A stretch of DNA of 64,000 nucleotides from Tenodera sinensis (Eukaryota; Arthropoda; Insecta; Mantodea; Mantidae), in assembly GCA_030765045.1 (NCBI GenBank), contig CM060964.1, positions 275,684,888 to 275,748,887 of the forward strand, read 5' to 3'. Positions 1-11,520 of this stretch are shown piece by piece (position 1 is the first letter of the stretch; every line of letters begins with the position of its first letter). Under the pieces are notes generated by a model. That model was given only the letters and a program-made list of their open reading frames with translations. It was not told the DNA's origin and made no database searches. Both the position numbers and the translations under genes were made by a program.

Positions 1-1892
1 AGTGGTAGTAGCAGTAGTACTAATAGTAGTAGTAATAGTAGTAATAGTGGTAGTAGTAGTAGTTGTAGTAGTGGTAGTAGCAGTAGTACTAATAGTAGTA
101 GTAATAGTAGTAATAGTGGTAGTAGTAGCAGTAGTAGTAGTAATAGTAGTAGCAGTAGTAGTAGTAGTAGTAGCAGTAGTAGTAGTAGCAGTGGTAGTAG
201 TAATAGTGGTAGTAGCAGTAGTAGTAGTAGCAGTGGTAGTAGCAGTAGTAGTAATAGTAGTAGTAATAGTAGTAATAGTGGTAGTAGTAGTAGTAGTAGC
301 AGTGGTAGTAGCAGTAGTAGTAATAGTGGTAGTAGTAATAGTAGTAATAGTGGTAGTAGCAGTAATAGTAGTAGCAGTGGTAGTAGCAGTAGTAGTAATT
401 GTGGTAGTAGCAGTAGTAGTAATAGTAGGAGTAATAGTAGTAATAGTGGTAGTAGTAGTAGTAGTAGCAGTGGTAGTAGCAGTAGTAGTAATAGTAGTAG
501 TAATAGTAGTAATAGTGGTAGTAGTAGTTGTAGCAGTGGTAGTAGCAGTAGTAGTAATAGTAGTAGTAATAGTAGTAATAGTGGTAGTAGCAGTAATAGT
601 AGTAGCAGTGGTAGTAGCAGTAGTAGTAATAGTAGGAGTAATAGTAGTAATAGTGGTAGTAGTAGTAGTAGTAGCAGTGGTAGTAGCAGTAGTAGTAATA
701 GTAGTAGTAATAGTAGTAATAGTGGTAGTAGCAGTAATAGTAGTAGCAGTGGTAGTAGCAGTAGTAGTAATAGTAGTAGTAATAGTAGTAATAGTGGTAG
801 TAGTAGTAGTAGTAGCAGTGGTAGTAGCAGTAGTAGTAATAGTAGTAGTAATAGTAGTAATAGTGGTAGTAGTAGTTGTAGCAGTGGTAGTAGCAGTAGT
901 AGTAATAGTGGTAGTAGTAATAGTAGTAATAGTGGTAGTAGTAGTTGTAGCAGTGGTAGTAGCAGTAGTAGTAATAGTAGGAGTAATAGTAGTAATAGTG
1001 GTAGTAGTAGTAGTAGTAGCAGTGGTAGTAGCAGTAGTAGTAATAGTAGTAGTAATAGTAGTAATAGTGGTAGTAGCAGTAATAGTAGTAGCAGTGGTAG
1101 TAGCAGTAGTAGTAATAGTAGTAGTAATAGTAGTAATAGTGGTAGTAGTAGTAGTAGTAGCAGTGGTAGTAGCAGTAGTAGTAATAGTAGTAGTAATAGT
1201 AGTAATAGTGGTAGTAGTAGTTGTAGCAGTGGTAGTAGCAGTAGTAGTAATAGTGGTAGTAGTAATAGTAGTAATAGTGGTAGTAGTAGTAGTTGTAGTA
1301 GTGGTAGTAGCAGTAGTACTAATAGTAGTAGTAATAGTAGTAATAGTGGTAGTAGTAGCAGTAGTAGTAGTAATAGTAGTAGTAGCAGTAGTAGTAGTAG
1401 CAGTGGTAGTAGTAGCAGTGGTAGTAGTAATAGTGGTAGTAGTAGCAGTAGTAGTAGTAATAGTAGTAGTAGCAGTAGTAGTAGTAGCAGTGGTAGTAGC
1501 AGTAGTAGTAATAGTAGTAATAGTGGTAGTAGTAATAGTAGTAGCAGTGGTAGTAGCAGTAGTACTAATAGTAGTAGTAATAGTAGTAATAGTGGTAGTA
1601 GTAGTAGTTGTAGTAGTGGTAGTAGCAGTAGTAGTAATAGTGGTAGTAGTAATAGTAGTAATAGTGGTAGTAGTAATAGTAGTAGCAGTGGTAGTAGCAG
1701 TAGTACTAATAGTAGTAGTAATAGTAGTAATAGTGGTAGTAGTAGTAGTTGTAGTAGTGGTAGTAGCAGTAGTAGTAATAGTGGTAGTAGTAAGAGTAGT
1801 AATAGTGGTAGTAGTAATAGTAATAGTAGTAATAGTAATAGTAGCAGTAGTAGTAATAGTGGTAGTAGTAATTGTAATAGTAGTAATAGTAA

Positions 1893-1952
<60 letters not shown>

Positions 1953-1953
1953 C

Positions 1954-2045
<92 letters not shown>

Positions 2046-2053
2046 CAGTAGTA
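1..2053 (+). repeat. AGT-type trinucleotide array with ~70 bp higher-order units
   Basis: The stretch is built almost only from AGT, AGC, AAT and GGT triplets. A phrase around AGCAGTGGTAGTAGC recurs near 466, 532, 604, 673, 745 and 814, so a higher-order period of about 66-72 bp is laid over the triplets. From about 1896 to 2040 it is nearly pure (AGT)n. The long open frame through it would encode only Val, Ile and Ala, as expected from triplets in frame, so I do not call it a gene. The array runs off the left window edge. Confidence 0.95.
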
Positions 2054-2489
2054 GTGTTAATCTCTATTAACATTACTAGCGATATAGAGGTAATAAAGAT
2101 AACATCAGTGCCTCTTCAGAACAAGAGAATCAAGTACTACCTAACACTGCATGGCTAAGCACACAAAGTCTTCAGGCAGTGTCACGAATTCCATCTCAGG
2201 CAAATGTGTTACATCACGTGATTATGCCATTAAAATATTTTCAAAGCAAACATCGGAACCAGCGGTTGCGTAAAAAAGAGAGTCTCGGAAGCGCGACACG
2301 GAACAGGAAGAGAATGTTGTCATGGTAACCTATACCCAGAGGAGGTTTCTACATGCACACCAGGACTACTCTGTATGCAGCAGCCGCCTACGGACCAAAC
2401 CTGGAATGCGTCCACTGCGAGTTTGATACTCTTGCTGACAAATCCACTTAGCCAACGGTTAATTACAATAGTTGACTCTCATGATGATC
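2054..2489. other. Unique spacer between two trinucleotide arrays
   Basis: About 435 bp of non-repetitive sequence between the plus-sense AGT array and the ACT/ACC array. No domain, convincing ORF, tRNA-like box or transposon terminus is visible. It is the loop of a very large imperfect inverted arrangement, because the two flanking arrays are related in opposite orientation. Confidence 0.5.
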
Positions 2490-4572
2490 AATACTACTAC
2501 TGCTACTACTAGTACTACTGCTGCTACTACTACCACTACTACTACCACTACCACTACTACCACTACGACCACTACTACAACTACCACTACTACCACTACT
2601 AGCACCACTACCACCACTACTACCATTACTACCACTACCACTACTACCACTACCACTACTACCACTACCAATACAACCACTACGACCACTACTACAACAA
2701 CCACTACTGGCACCACTACCACCACCATTACTAACAGTACTACCACCACTACTACCACCATTACTAACTACCACCACTACTACCACTACCATTACTACCA
2801 CTACGACCACTACTACAACAACCACCACTACTACCACTACTAGCACCACTACCACCACCACTACCACCACCACTACTACCACTACTACCACTACCACTAC
2901 TACCACTACCACTACTACCACTACCACTACTACCACTACGACCACTACTACAACAACCACTACTGGCACCACTACCACCACCATTACTAACAGTACTACC
3001 ACCACTACTACCACCATTACTAACTACCACCACTACCACCACCATTACTAACAGCACTACCACCACTACTACCACCATTACTAACTACCACCACTACCAC
3101 CACCATTACTAACAGCACTACCACCACTACTACCACCATTACTAACTACCACCACTACCACCACCATTACTAACAGCACTACCACCACTACTACCACCAT
3201 TACTAACTACCACCACTACCACCACCATTACTAACAGCACTACCACCACTACCACCACCATTACTAACAGCACTACCACCACTACTACCACCATTACTAA
3301 CTACCACCACTACCACCACCATTACTAACAGCACTACCACCACTACTACCACCATTACTAACTACCACCACTACCACCACCATTACTAACAGCACTACCA
3401 CCACTACTACCACCATTACTAACTACCACCACTACCACCACCATTACTAACAGCACTACCACCACTACCACCACCATTACTAACAGCACTACCACCACTA
3501 CTACCACCATTACTAACTACCACCACTACCACCACCATTACTAACAGCACTACCACCACTACCACCACCATTACTAACAGTACTACCACCACTACTACCA
3601 CCATTACTAACTACCACCACTACCACCACCATTACTAACAGCACTACCACCACTACTACCACCATTACTAACTACCACCACTACGACCACTACTACAACA
3701 ACCACTACTGCCACTACTACCACTACTAGCACCACTACCACCACCACTACCACCACCATTACTAATAGTACTACTACCACTACTACCAGTACCACTACTA
3801 CTACCACTACTAACACTACTACCACCACTACTGCCACTACTACCACTACTAGCACCACTACCACCACCACTACCACCACCATTACTAATAGTACTACTAC
3901 CACTACTACCAGTACCACTACTACTACCACTACTAACACTACTACCACCACTACTACCAGTACCACTACTACTACCACTACTAACACTACTACCACCACT
4001 ACTACCAGTACCACTACCACCACCACTACTACCACTACTACCAGTACCACTACTACTACCACTACTAACACTACTACCACTACTACCAGTACCACTACTA
4101 CTACCACTACTAACACTACTACCACCACTACTACCAGTACCACTACTACCACCACTACTACCACTACTACCAGTACCACTACTACTACCACTACTACCAC
4201 CACTACTACCACTACTACCAGTACCACTACTACTACCACTACTAACACCACTACCACCACTACTACAACGACCTCTAGCACCATTACTACTACCACTACC
4301 ATCACTACTACCACTACCACCACTACTACAACCACCTCTAGCACCATTACTACCACCACTACCATCACTACTACCAGTACCACCACTACTACAACCACCT
4401 CTAGCACCATTACTACCACCACTACCACCAGTACCACCACTACCACCACTACTACAACCACCTCTAGCACCATTACTACCACCACTACCACCAGTACCAC
4501 CACTACCACCTCTAGCACCATTACTACCACCACTACCATCACTACTACCACTACCACCACTACTACCACTAT
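2490..4572 (-). repeat. ACT/ACC array with 61 bp higher-order units
   Basis: The plus strand is built of ACT, ACC and ATT triplets, so the minus strand reads like the AGT/GGT array at the left edge. Between about 3000 and 3600 a 61 bp unit (CACCACTACTACCACC...CAGCACTAC) is repeated almost perfectly; it shifts by one base per 60-base line at 3061, 3122 and 3183. Since 61 is not a multiple of three, no long reading frame can be conserved through it. From about 4250 another ~60 bp unit with ACCTCTAGCACCATT takes over. Poly-Val, Ser-Gly and Thr ORFs here are artefacts. Confidence 0.95.
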
Positions 4573-6271
4573 TAGGTTAATTAATTAGCTAAGGTTAGGT
4601 CGGGGGACCCAGGGGCACACAAATCTCTGCTAATAATTCTATCATGAAACACACTTTCAATTGTTATCATCAAAAGATTAGCCATATGAACTGTTGTAGT
4701 TTTATTGAAAAAAGGGAAAATCACACTCCCTGTCTGTTAATTATCTAAAAAATGGAGCAAAATTGAATTCACGTATGTACGGACGTTAACTGTTAAGTCA
4801 AACAAAAATGAAAAAGAAAGAAAGAAAGAAAAAAAAAACAAGAAAAAAAAAAGAAAAAATAAATTTAAAAATCGCCCTATAGCTCAGAACGTAATATTGT
4901 TCATGATGTGCCCCTTCATGACGAAAAAATTGGCGTGTGGTGCGCCATTAGCGGAGAAAGGTTTCTCAGAGCTCCAATAAGCGATTTCTATCTCTGGCGC
5001 AACTGAAAAGCTGAATCCACATATTGTCGTGTTCTATTTTGTTCTGACTAGTTCATTGAAAACTTATCCTATATTTTGAAGACTAAATAGGAGTTTGAAG
5101 ACTAGGAGCACAATCAAATCACTAGAAAAAGAAAACGCTTGCTTCTTTCTACTATAGTAATTACTTTATCCACAAGTTTTATGGTGCTAATGAAGAAAAA
5201 TATGTTACGATATACTAAGTACATTGAAATATTGATATGTTGCGCCTTTGCTTCATCAAGTGGTCATAACTCTAATTTGGTTAATCACGAAGCTTTGCAT
5301 GAATGTAACGTGTACCGCTGTTTTTTGTGTTGAATGATTATTACTCTGAACACATTTTCGTACACTTCTGAGCACTCGAGTTCAAGAGTATCCCTTGTTA
5401 GTGAAATATTCATAAGTACTTCATCTTAAAGACAGATTTATTTTCTATAGCAGAGAACCGTCTTTCAAAACCCATCCTCCAGGGATGCTAAGCTATCAAC
5501 AGCCAATGCCAAAGGAAACAAATTATTTTAAGCGCACAAATATTAAGAGGAAGAGCAGAAACAGCTCACCTGAGGCGTAACTGGTTTCTGTTCGCCTCGT
5601 CAAAATAAGAAGGTAGAACCTGCCCGTCGCAAGCAACCAGTTTCCGTGCTACATAAAGACTTCATCATCTCACTGACCAAATTAAAACACTGATTTAAAA
5701 CGAGTTGGAAACCGAAAGAAGTAGACCACTCTACTCAGAAGTGTGTTATGTTTATAACGCGTTCTGTGCACGAGAAAGCAGAGGTTCTGTCTGATGGCCG
5801 AGAGGTAAGCTGAAGATAGCTGAAACTCGTGTGAACTCTCACAGAGAATTAGGAAGCTTGCCTTTATTCTTCTGACTTTTTAAGTACACGAGATCCTCTC
5901 AAACAAGAAGTATGACAGTATATTATTTTGGAGGCTACCAGAATGACAATAGAAGATGTGTTTCTTTATAGTGACATTCTCACGTAGAGGTTTTAGTCAG
6001 AAGTAACGCTTTGGACAGAATTTTTTTCTTCTTTTGAACAGACATTCCTGAAGATGAACAAGGCAAAACACTCCCTCCATGCTCCCTACTCACCTAACCT
6101 TTTCAAGTGGTTGGTACATGCACAATAAAGTAGGTAAGGATTTCTGTACGAAAGGAGTGTTTTTACTAACATGAGGTTACCTTCCAATGCTGCTATTCGA
6201 CTGAGTCACGAATAGATTTATCTTCACAGATGGAGACACAAGTCATCTATAAAATTAATAAAATAGTATAC
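4573..6271. other. Intergenic, A-rich tract at 4806-4865
   Basis: No recognisable gene or mobile element. A purine-rich run of A with scattered G lies at 4806-4865, with GAAA-type repeats at its start. The 64-codon frame at 5139-5333 shows no domain and no usual start context. On the minus strand an ACTTAC- or CTCACCT-like splice donor could be imagined near 5570, but no supporting coding stretch is visible. Confidence 0.4.
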
Positions 6272-6886
6272 AGGATTAGTTAAAAGTCCCGCATCACCTA
6301 AATAACTTTTGAAGCATGTGACTGAAAATACGAAACTCGGTGTACGGAGATGCATAAAGGAATCTCAAAAATTATACTACCGATTTTCTCTATTTTGGGT
6401 TTAACCGGAAGTGACAGTAACTTTTTATTTAAAATACTGTACCCTATATTTTTTACGTATTCGAATAGTACTCACTACCTTTTCAACAAGTACCCAGTCA
6501 ATTTTTGACTGGGCACTATCGGCAGTCAAATGAACATATTTTCATAAACATAAACAAAGGACAGTTAAAATTCAGCAGAAAAAACAAACAAAAGAAACGT
6601 TTCACTCCATTAAGCCTTTTTATTTAACAGTAACGAATTTCACAGAATTATCTGTGTAGGTACCTGTTGATAAGATATTGAAGAGTACTATTCCGAATAT
6701 GCAAACATATAGGGTGTATCATTTAAAATAAGAAATTTGTAGTCACTTCCGTTTAAATCGGAAATAACAAAAAATCATTAATGTAATTTCTGAGTTGCCT
6801 GTACATGCGTGCACCGAGTTTCGTCTTAGCCACATATTTCAACAGGTATTCAGGTAGTGTGGGACTTCCAGCTAACCCTGAGGAAT
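6272..6886. mobile_element. Foldback/MITE-like element with ~220 bp inverted arms
   Basis: The left arm (about 6272-6495) and the reverse complement of the right arm (about 6660-6886) align throughout. Both open with GTTA, then AAGTCCC, ACCT, AATA, later AAACTCGGTG, GGAAGTGAC, ACCCTATAT and AATAGTACTC. The arms are diverged, so the copy is old. The ~165 bp centre holds a small hairpin, CCAGTCAAT/ATTGACTGG-like. No transposase ORF fits inside. I could not fix a target-site duplication, so the superfamily is unassigned; a non-autonomous DNA transposon is most likely. Confidence 0.75.
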
Positions 6887-7534
6887 ATTGCAGCGGAAGA
6901 GGAACTTCAGAGCCATTTTCAGAAATTACACTTATATAGGTGAACTATCACTCTCATTTGAATTATACCAATGACTGCCATGTGTATTATACAGTGGTAT
7001 ACATTTGAGGAACACTTATCACTATTTAAGAATGTAATGCTGGAAAATCGATTATCATAAAAATACATTCCGTCATCCATAACAATGCTGTGAAGTCTAA
7101 AGTGATGAAAATAGCAAAGTCTGTCCTGCGTATTGAGATGTGGACATTTTATTTGTATGTGCCAAACATGAACTGTGAGTTTAAATATTGTTATAATTTA
7201 TTCTGTAGCTTTTATTTTATACGACTGAATAGTACAATTCGATTAATCCTCGGTCTCATTGGATCCAGAAAACGTCAAGGTTTGTTTTGGTTTCAGCGTT
7301 TGAAGGGCTGCCAACCTTAGTACACTGCCGTCGGATATTTGATTTATTAAGTAAGAAACTATTGTCATTATTGCAACTCTAACAGTAAACATCCAGGATT
7401 GGCGTCTGCCAGATAACATGCGATTGGAACGATCCATTTGGAGTTTGAAGTACGTTTACGGAACGAGATGGCTCTCCGCTAACATGTGAGACTCATTTGG
7501 TCGGATCGACCATTCTAAAAATAGGTTATTTCGT
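6887..7534. other. Intergenic, nothing recognised
   Basis: AT-rich sequence without a supported gene. The overlapping short frames at 7090-7320 (plus) and 7243-7437 (minus) have no recognisable domain and look like chance ORFs. Confidence 0.4.
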
Positions 7535-7869
7535 GGTTCTCCCGTGTCGCTAGGGAATGCTGGGGTGGTTCCTCTTCTACAGAAATTTCCTAACCATTTC
7601 CTATCATCTGTCTCAGGGTTGAAGGATCAGGCGGCAACGCTCGGTGTGGTGCGATCGGGCGGTGGAGGTGCGCTTTGAAAAGGTTTCTCCCTGGCATCGG
7701 TTGGACTGCTGACGGACCCGTCTTTTAGAGCGACATCCCTGGACTCTGTGGTCCCACCAGGTGGCTCGGGGCTTGTAGACACCGTGACTGGTATAGGATG
7801 CATTCAGTCTGGAATCGCTAGAGACTCCCTCCATGCTTGGTTACTGAAGAACCATGATTCCAGTTCCGG
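7535..7869. repeat. SINE-like module (GGAATGCTGGGGTGGTTCC) plus unassigned GC-richer DNA
   Basis: Positions 7547-7580 carry AGGGAATGCTGGGGTGG followed by TTCCTCTTCTAC, nearly the same as 61348-61376 and similar to 39608-39625. At 39 kb the module lies just downstream of a tRNA-like head, so here it is probably the body of a SINE whose head is not recognisable. The remainder, 7616-7869, is GC-richer than its surroundings and unassigned. Confidence 0.4.
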
Positions 7870-8017
7870 TCATGGTACTGAATATTTCAGTTTTTTACTT
7901 TCTCTACTGGTAAGTAGGGGAAGTATTGTATTCCACCCAAAAATTCGATGTCGAGATTTCACCGGAAATATATGTTTTGAGGCCCCCTGAATCCAAAAAA
8001 AGCATTTGTAGAAAAAG

Positions 8018-8020
<3 letters not shown>

Positions 8021-8073
<53 letters not shown>
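8021..8073 (+). repeat. (TG)n microsatellite
   Basis: An uninterrupted 53 bp TG dinucleotide run inside the R-family copy. The same place in the minus-strand R copy holds a (CA)n tract at 58665-58733, so the tract belongs to the family. Confidence 0.95.
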
Positions 8074-8075
<2 letters not shown>

Positions 8076-8425
8076 CAATCTTTGGACAGCATAACTCAAA
8101 AACGAAAAGTAGTTTAAAAACCAAAGTTGCTATTTAAGTTTAATGTCTTTCAAGGATGCGGCACAAAGATTTTGAAGAAAATAGCCTCACCCTAAACTAC
8201 CCTTTACATGGAAAATTTTTCGAAAATTTTGATTTTCTTGAAAATGGCTGTAACGTTTTTAATTAAAATGTCATATGTTTGAGATAGTTTTATGCCAATT
8301 GAAATGTATATCTTGAATTTTCTGGCTATAGCCTATGTAGTCCTGTTTACTCTATATGACTTTTGAATAACTCGTTGTACAAAAAATGTAGATCTCACTG
8401 AAACACACAATTTATGTCTAAATGT

Positions 8426-8427
<2 letters not shown>

Positions 8428-8486
<59 letters not shown>
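8428..8486 (+). repeat. Poly-T tract (59 nt)
   Basis: An uninterrupted T run within the R-family copy, between the TTTATGTCTAAATGTGG block and GTATAGTGAACC. The related copy at 57702-57711 has only a short A/T run here, so this tract expanded in this copy. Confidence 0.95.
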
Positions 8487-8487
<1 letters not shown>

Positions 8488-8940
8488 TATAGTGAACCAT
8501 TTTGGTGATATTCCTTATTTGTGTCAGATTCGTAAAACTTGAAAATTTCGTGAAATGGAACATCGTTGTTCAGTTTTTTATATGTTAAGCGTGCAAAGAG
8601 AACGGGATCTCAAAGCTAAAAGATTTGACTATCGCCACAAAGTCTACTCACTGTATTCTAATATTCCCCTTCACATACAAGGAAATAAGCAATAAGATAA
8701 TTTGTACAAATGTTTATCTCAACTAACACGCAGAAGATAGAGGTGTAAGAGTTTGTAAGAATGGTTAGTACAAGAGTAGAGAAAGTCATGTGAGTGCAAT
8801 ACATCAGATTTTTATGTTTTCGGATGATAGAATAATTATAAAAATCTGAGTATTGCATTGCCGGAAGTTTCCTACACCCTCTTCTACAAAATATTCCTAA
8901 AACCCTTATTGTTTTATCTGCTGCATTTTAATAGTTCCAT

Positions 8941-8958
8941 CATTATCATCATCATCAT

Positions 8959-8999
<41 letters not shown>
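8941..8999 (-). repeat. (GAT)n 3' tail of the RTE LINE
   Basis: On the plus strand this is CAT/ATC repeats; on the minus strand it is (GAT)n immediately after the last codons of the LINE. RTE-clade LINEs typically end in a short simple repeat rather than poly(A), which fits this tract as the element's own 3' end. Confidence 0.8.
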
Positions 9000-9002
9000 C
9001 TG

Positions 9003-11446
9003 GCACGACAGCCCTTTGGGGGCCTTGGCCTTCTGAAGAAGTTTTCCACATTCTTTCCTGTTTAGTGCTGAGCTCCTCCAATTCTTGATTCCTTATTGTC
9101 CTTACATCTTCTCTCACTCCATCTTCGCACCTTAACCTTGGTCTTCCTTCTGGTTCCTTCTGGCGTTACATTCAATACATCTTCTTCATCATTCTATAAT
9201 TAGCACGCAACAGATGTCCTGTCCACTCCAACCCCCTGATCTTTATGCATTTCACAATGTCTGGCTCATTATATAAATCATACAATTCATGATGATATCT
9301 CTCCATTCAGCCTTTTCCTCCACTGGCCCAAAAATTTGCCTCAAGATCTTTCTTTCAAATATACCAAGTTGTCTTTCATCTGATTTTGAAAGTATCCATG
9401 TCTCAGCATCAGATGTTAATACAGGCTTTACTAAAACTTTATACTTGAGGACTTTAGTTTTCCTGAACAACACCTTAGTCTTCAAATGTTATCTGAGACC
9501 ATGATAACGTCTGTTAGCGGACAGTATACACGTTTGGTTTTCAGAGCTAACATTATTCTTGGAATTAACTTCTGATCCAAGGTAGGTAAAACTACGCACA
9601 ACCTCAAACTTACACGAACCAATTTCTATGTGTGTGGAGCCACTAGCGTATTCTTTCTTGGTTACGGGCATGTATTTAGCTTTTCCTTCATTAATCTGCA
9701 GATTCATCTTTCTTACTGCTCTTTCAAAGATAGTGAAAGCTTATCTCATTGCTCTTCGTGTTCTTGCAATTATATCGATATTATCTGCATATGCCAAGAT
9801 TTGGACCGATTTATAAAATATAGTTCCCCTCGTGTTAATACCTGAATCTCTAATAACCTTCTCTAGAGCTATATTGAACAAAAGGCATGATAATGAGTCT
9901 CCTTGCCTAGCTTCATTCTTGGTCGTTACAACATTTGATACCATGTTCAGAATCTTAATTTGACTCTTTGTATTTTTCCTGGTAGCTTTCACCAGGTTGA
10001 TCAGTTTCTTAGGACTCTCTAACTCTTCCATTAATGCATAAAGATTATTTCTGGCAATTCAGTCATAAGCTGACCTAAAAGCAATGAAAAGATGATGTGT
10101 ATCAATTTCAAATTCTTTACATTTTTCAAGCATCTGTCGAATTGTGAAAATCTGATCAGTAGTAGCTTTTCCTTGGCGGAATCCACATTGATAGTCGCCA
10201 ACCACACTTTCCACATATGGCGCCAGTCTGCTAAAGAGGATGTTAGAAAATACTTTATAGGCAATAGGTAATAGACAAATACCTCTATAGCTAGAGCACA
10301 ACATGGTATCACCTTTCTTATGTATCGGAGAGATGATACCTACATTCCATTCATCAGGTATTATTTCAGCTATCCATATCTTAGCGACCAGTTTGTGAAA
10401 GTGTTTAACAAATCCTCTCCCGGCACTTTTCACAAGTTCTGATTCTATTAAGTCCATTCCTGGAGTTTTATTATTCTTCAACTTCTTAATGGCAACTCAA
10501 CTTCCTCAATAGTAGGCATCAGTACTTCTATTTCCGATTCTCTTGTACTTGCAGGAGGAAAGATTTCTTGGACATCAGCTGAACCTTCATTCAGGAGTTC
10601 ATCAAAATATTGTGCCCATCTTTCTAGTATTGCTTCCTCACTTCGCAATATCATTCCCTCTTTGTTTCTACACAGATTTGTTTTAGGCTGAAAATCCTTA
10701 CGGCTCCTATTTAACTTCCGGTAGAAAGCTCTCACACCATTCATCCTCTTCAACTGATCCATTTCTCCCAATTCCTTCCTCTCATACTGCCTCTTTTTCT
10801 TCTTGTGTAACCTCTTTTCTTCTCTTCTGACAGCTCTGTACTCTTCTACTGTTTTTCGGGTGTGATTCCTCTGTTGCATTCTCTTGTATACTTCGTTTCT
10901 TAAGGTTGTTGCTCGTGCACACTCTTCATCAAACCAATAGTTATACCTAACTTTCTCTTCCCTTCCTAAAATTTCATTTGCAGTTTTTAATAGTGCGTCT
11001 TTAAGATTCTTGCATACTTCATCAAAATTCTCACTATCAGATAAATCTGTCGGAGCCTTATTAAGCAAGTTAACATGTCTCAAGGCAATTTAGGAATCCT
11101 TCAGTCGCCCTCTGTTAAACTTTCCTGCATAGAAACCATGCCCTTTTCTCGCATTAGATATGCGACTTCAAATGGTTGCTACTAACAGGTAGTGGTCAGA
11201 GTCAATATCCCCCCCCCCCCCATAGCTTCTAATATTCATCAGATTGGAGAATTGTCTTGCATCTATTAGGAGGTGGTCAATTTGATTAAAAGTACTTTCA
11301 TCTGGTGATTTCCATGTCATCTTATGTATGTATGTTCTTGTGATTAAAAGTTGTACTTCCCACCACCATGTTTCTCGAAGAGGCAAAATGTACAAGTCTA
11401 GTTCCATTATCATTAGAAGTATCGTGCAAACTATTTTCCAATCCAA
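9003..11446 (-). pseudogene. RTE endonuclease/reverse transcriptase pseudogene
   Basis: The polyprotein would nick target DNA and prime reverse transcription of its own RNA. Endonuclease and linker lie in one frame (11446 to 10478). The frame shifts at about 10480, and RT to post-RT continue in a second frame (10481 to 9252) with in-frame stops near 10059, 9741 and 9489. A third frame carries the C-terminus. RT motif A reads LFIAFRSAYD where the family has LFIDF, so the catalytic Asp is lost. Motif C reads YADN instead of YADD. Two of three catalytic carboxylates are therefore gone, and the copy is dead. A poly-C run sits at 11211-11220 in the endonuclease end. Confidence 0.85.
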
Positions 11447-11520
11447 GGTCTTTATTCCTCTTCACTAATAGTTCCGTCATACATTTTGTTGAAGATGCAA
11501 GGTGGATAAATAAGGCTGTA

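Larger units (their letters stand above)
7870..8860 (+). repeat. Dispersed repeat family R, best full-length copy
   Basis: This ~1 kb sequence recurs, diverged, elsewhere in the window: minus strand at 57365-58078 plus 58505-58890, and partial copies near 12480, 25420, 28800, 29420, 42205, 48010 and 48360. Order in this copy: TTTCTCTACTGGTAAGTAGG, an AAAATTCGATGTCGAGATTT block, a (GT)n tract, a GGATGCGGCAC block, AAAATGGCTGTAACG, a CTATATGACTTTTG block, a long T run, a GTGCAAAGAGAACGGGATC block, and an end of GTCATGTGAGTGCAATACAT. No ORF or terminal inverted repeat is evident. It is probably a non-autonomous transposon of unknown class. Confidence 0.7.
8941..11520 (-). mobile_element. RTE-type LINE, decayed copy
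   Basis: Read on the minus strand the order is the C-terminal part of an APE endonuclease (11168-11446), a basic linker (10478-11083), reverse transcriptase (9741-10481), a post-RT region (9252-9707), a Gly-Arg-Pro-Arg-Leu-rich C-terminus (9000-9180) and a (GAT)n tail. The endonuclease end SDHYLLVA, the RT phrases NNKTPGMD and CGFRQGKATTDQIF, and the GAT tail are typical of RTE-clade elements. The N-terminal half of the endonuclease is missing, so the copy is 5'-truncated near 11520. There are several frameshifts and stops. Confidence 0.85.

Noticed and set aside
2..2158. 718-codon poly-Val/Ile/Ala frame
   Set aside because: It is the in-frame reading of an AGT/GGT triplet array, with no domain or real start. 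Length follows from the lack of stop triplets in that phase.
2459..4569. Poly-Val, Ser-Gly and Thr frames on both strands
   Set aside because: They are by-products of the ACT/ACC array, and its 61 bp unit breaks any long frame.
8333..8563. Poly-Lys frame
   Set aside because: Created by the 59 nt T tract read on the minus strand.
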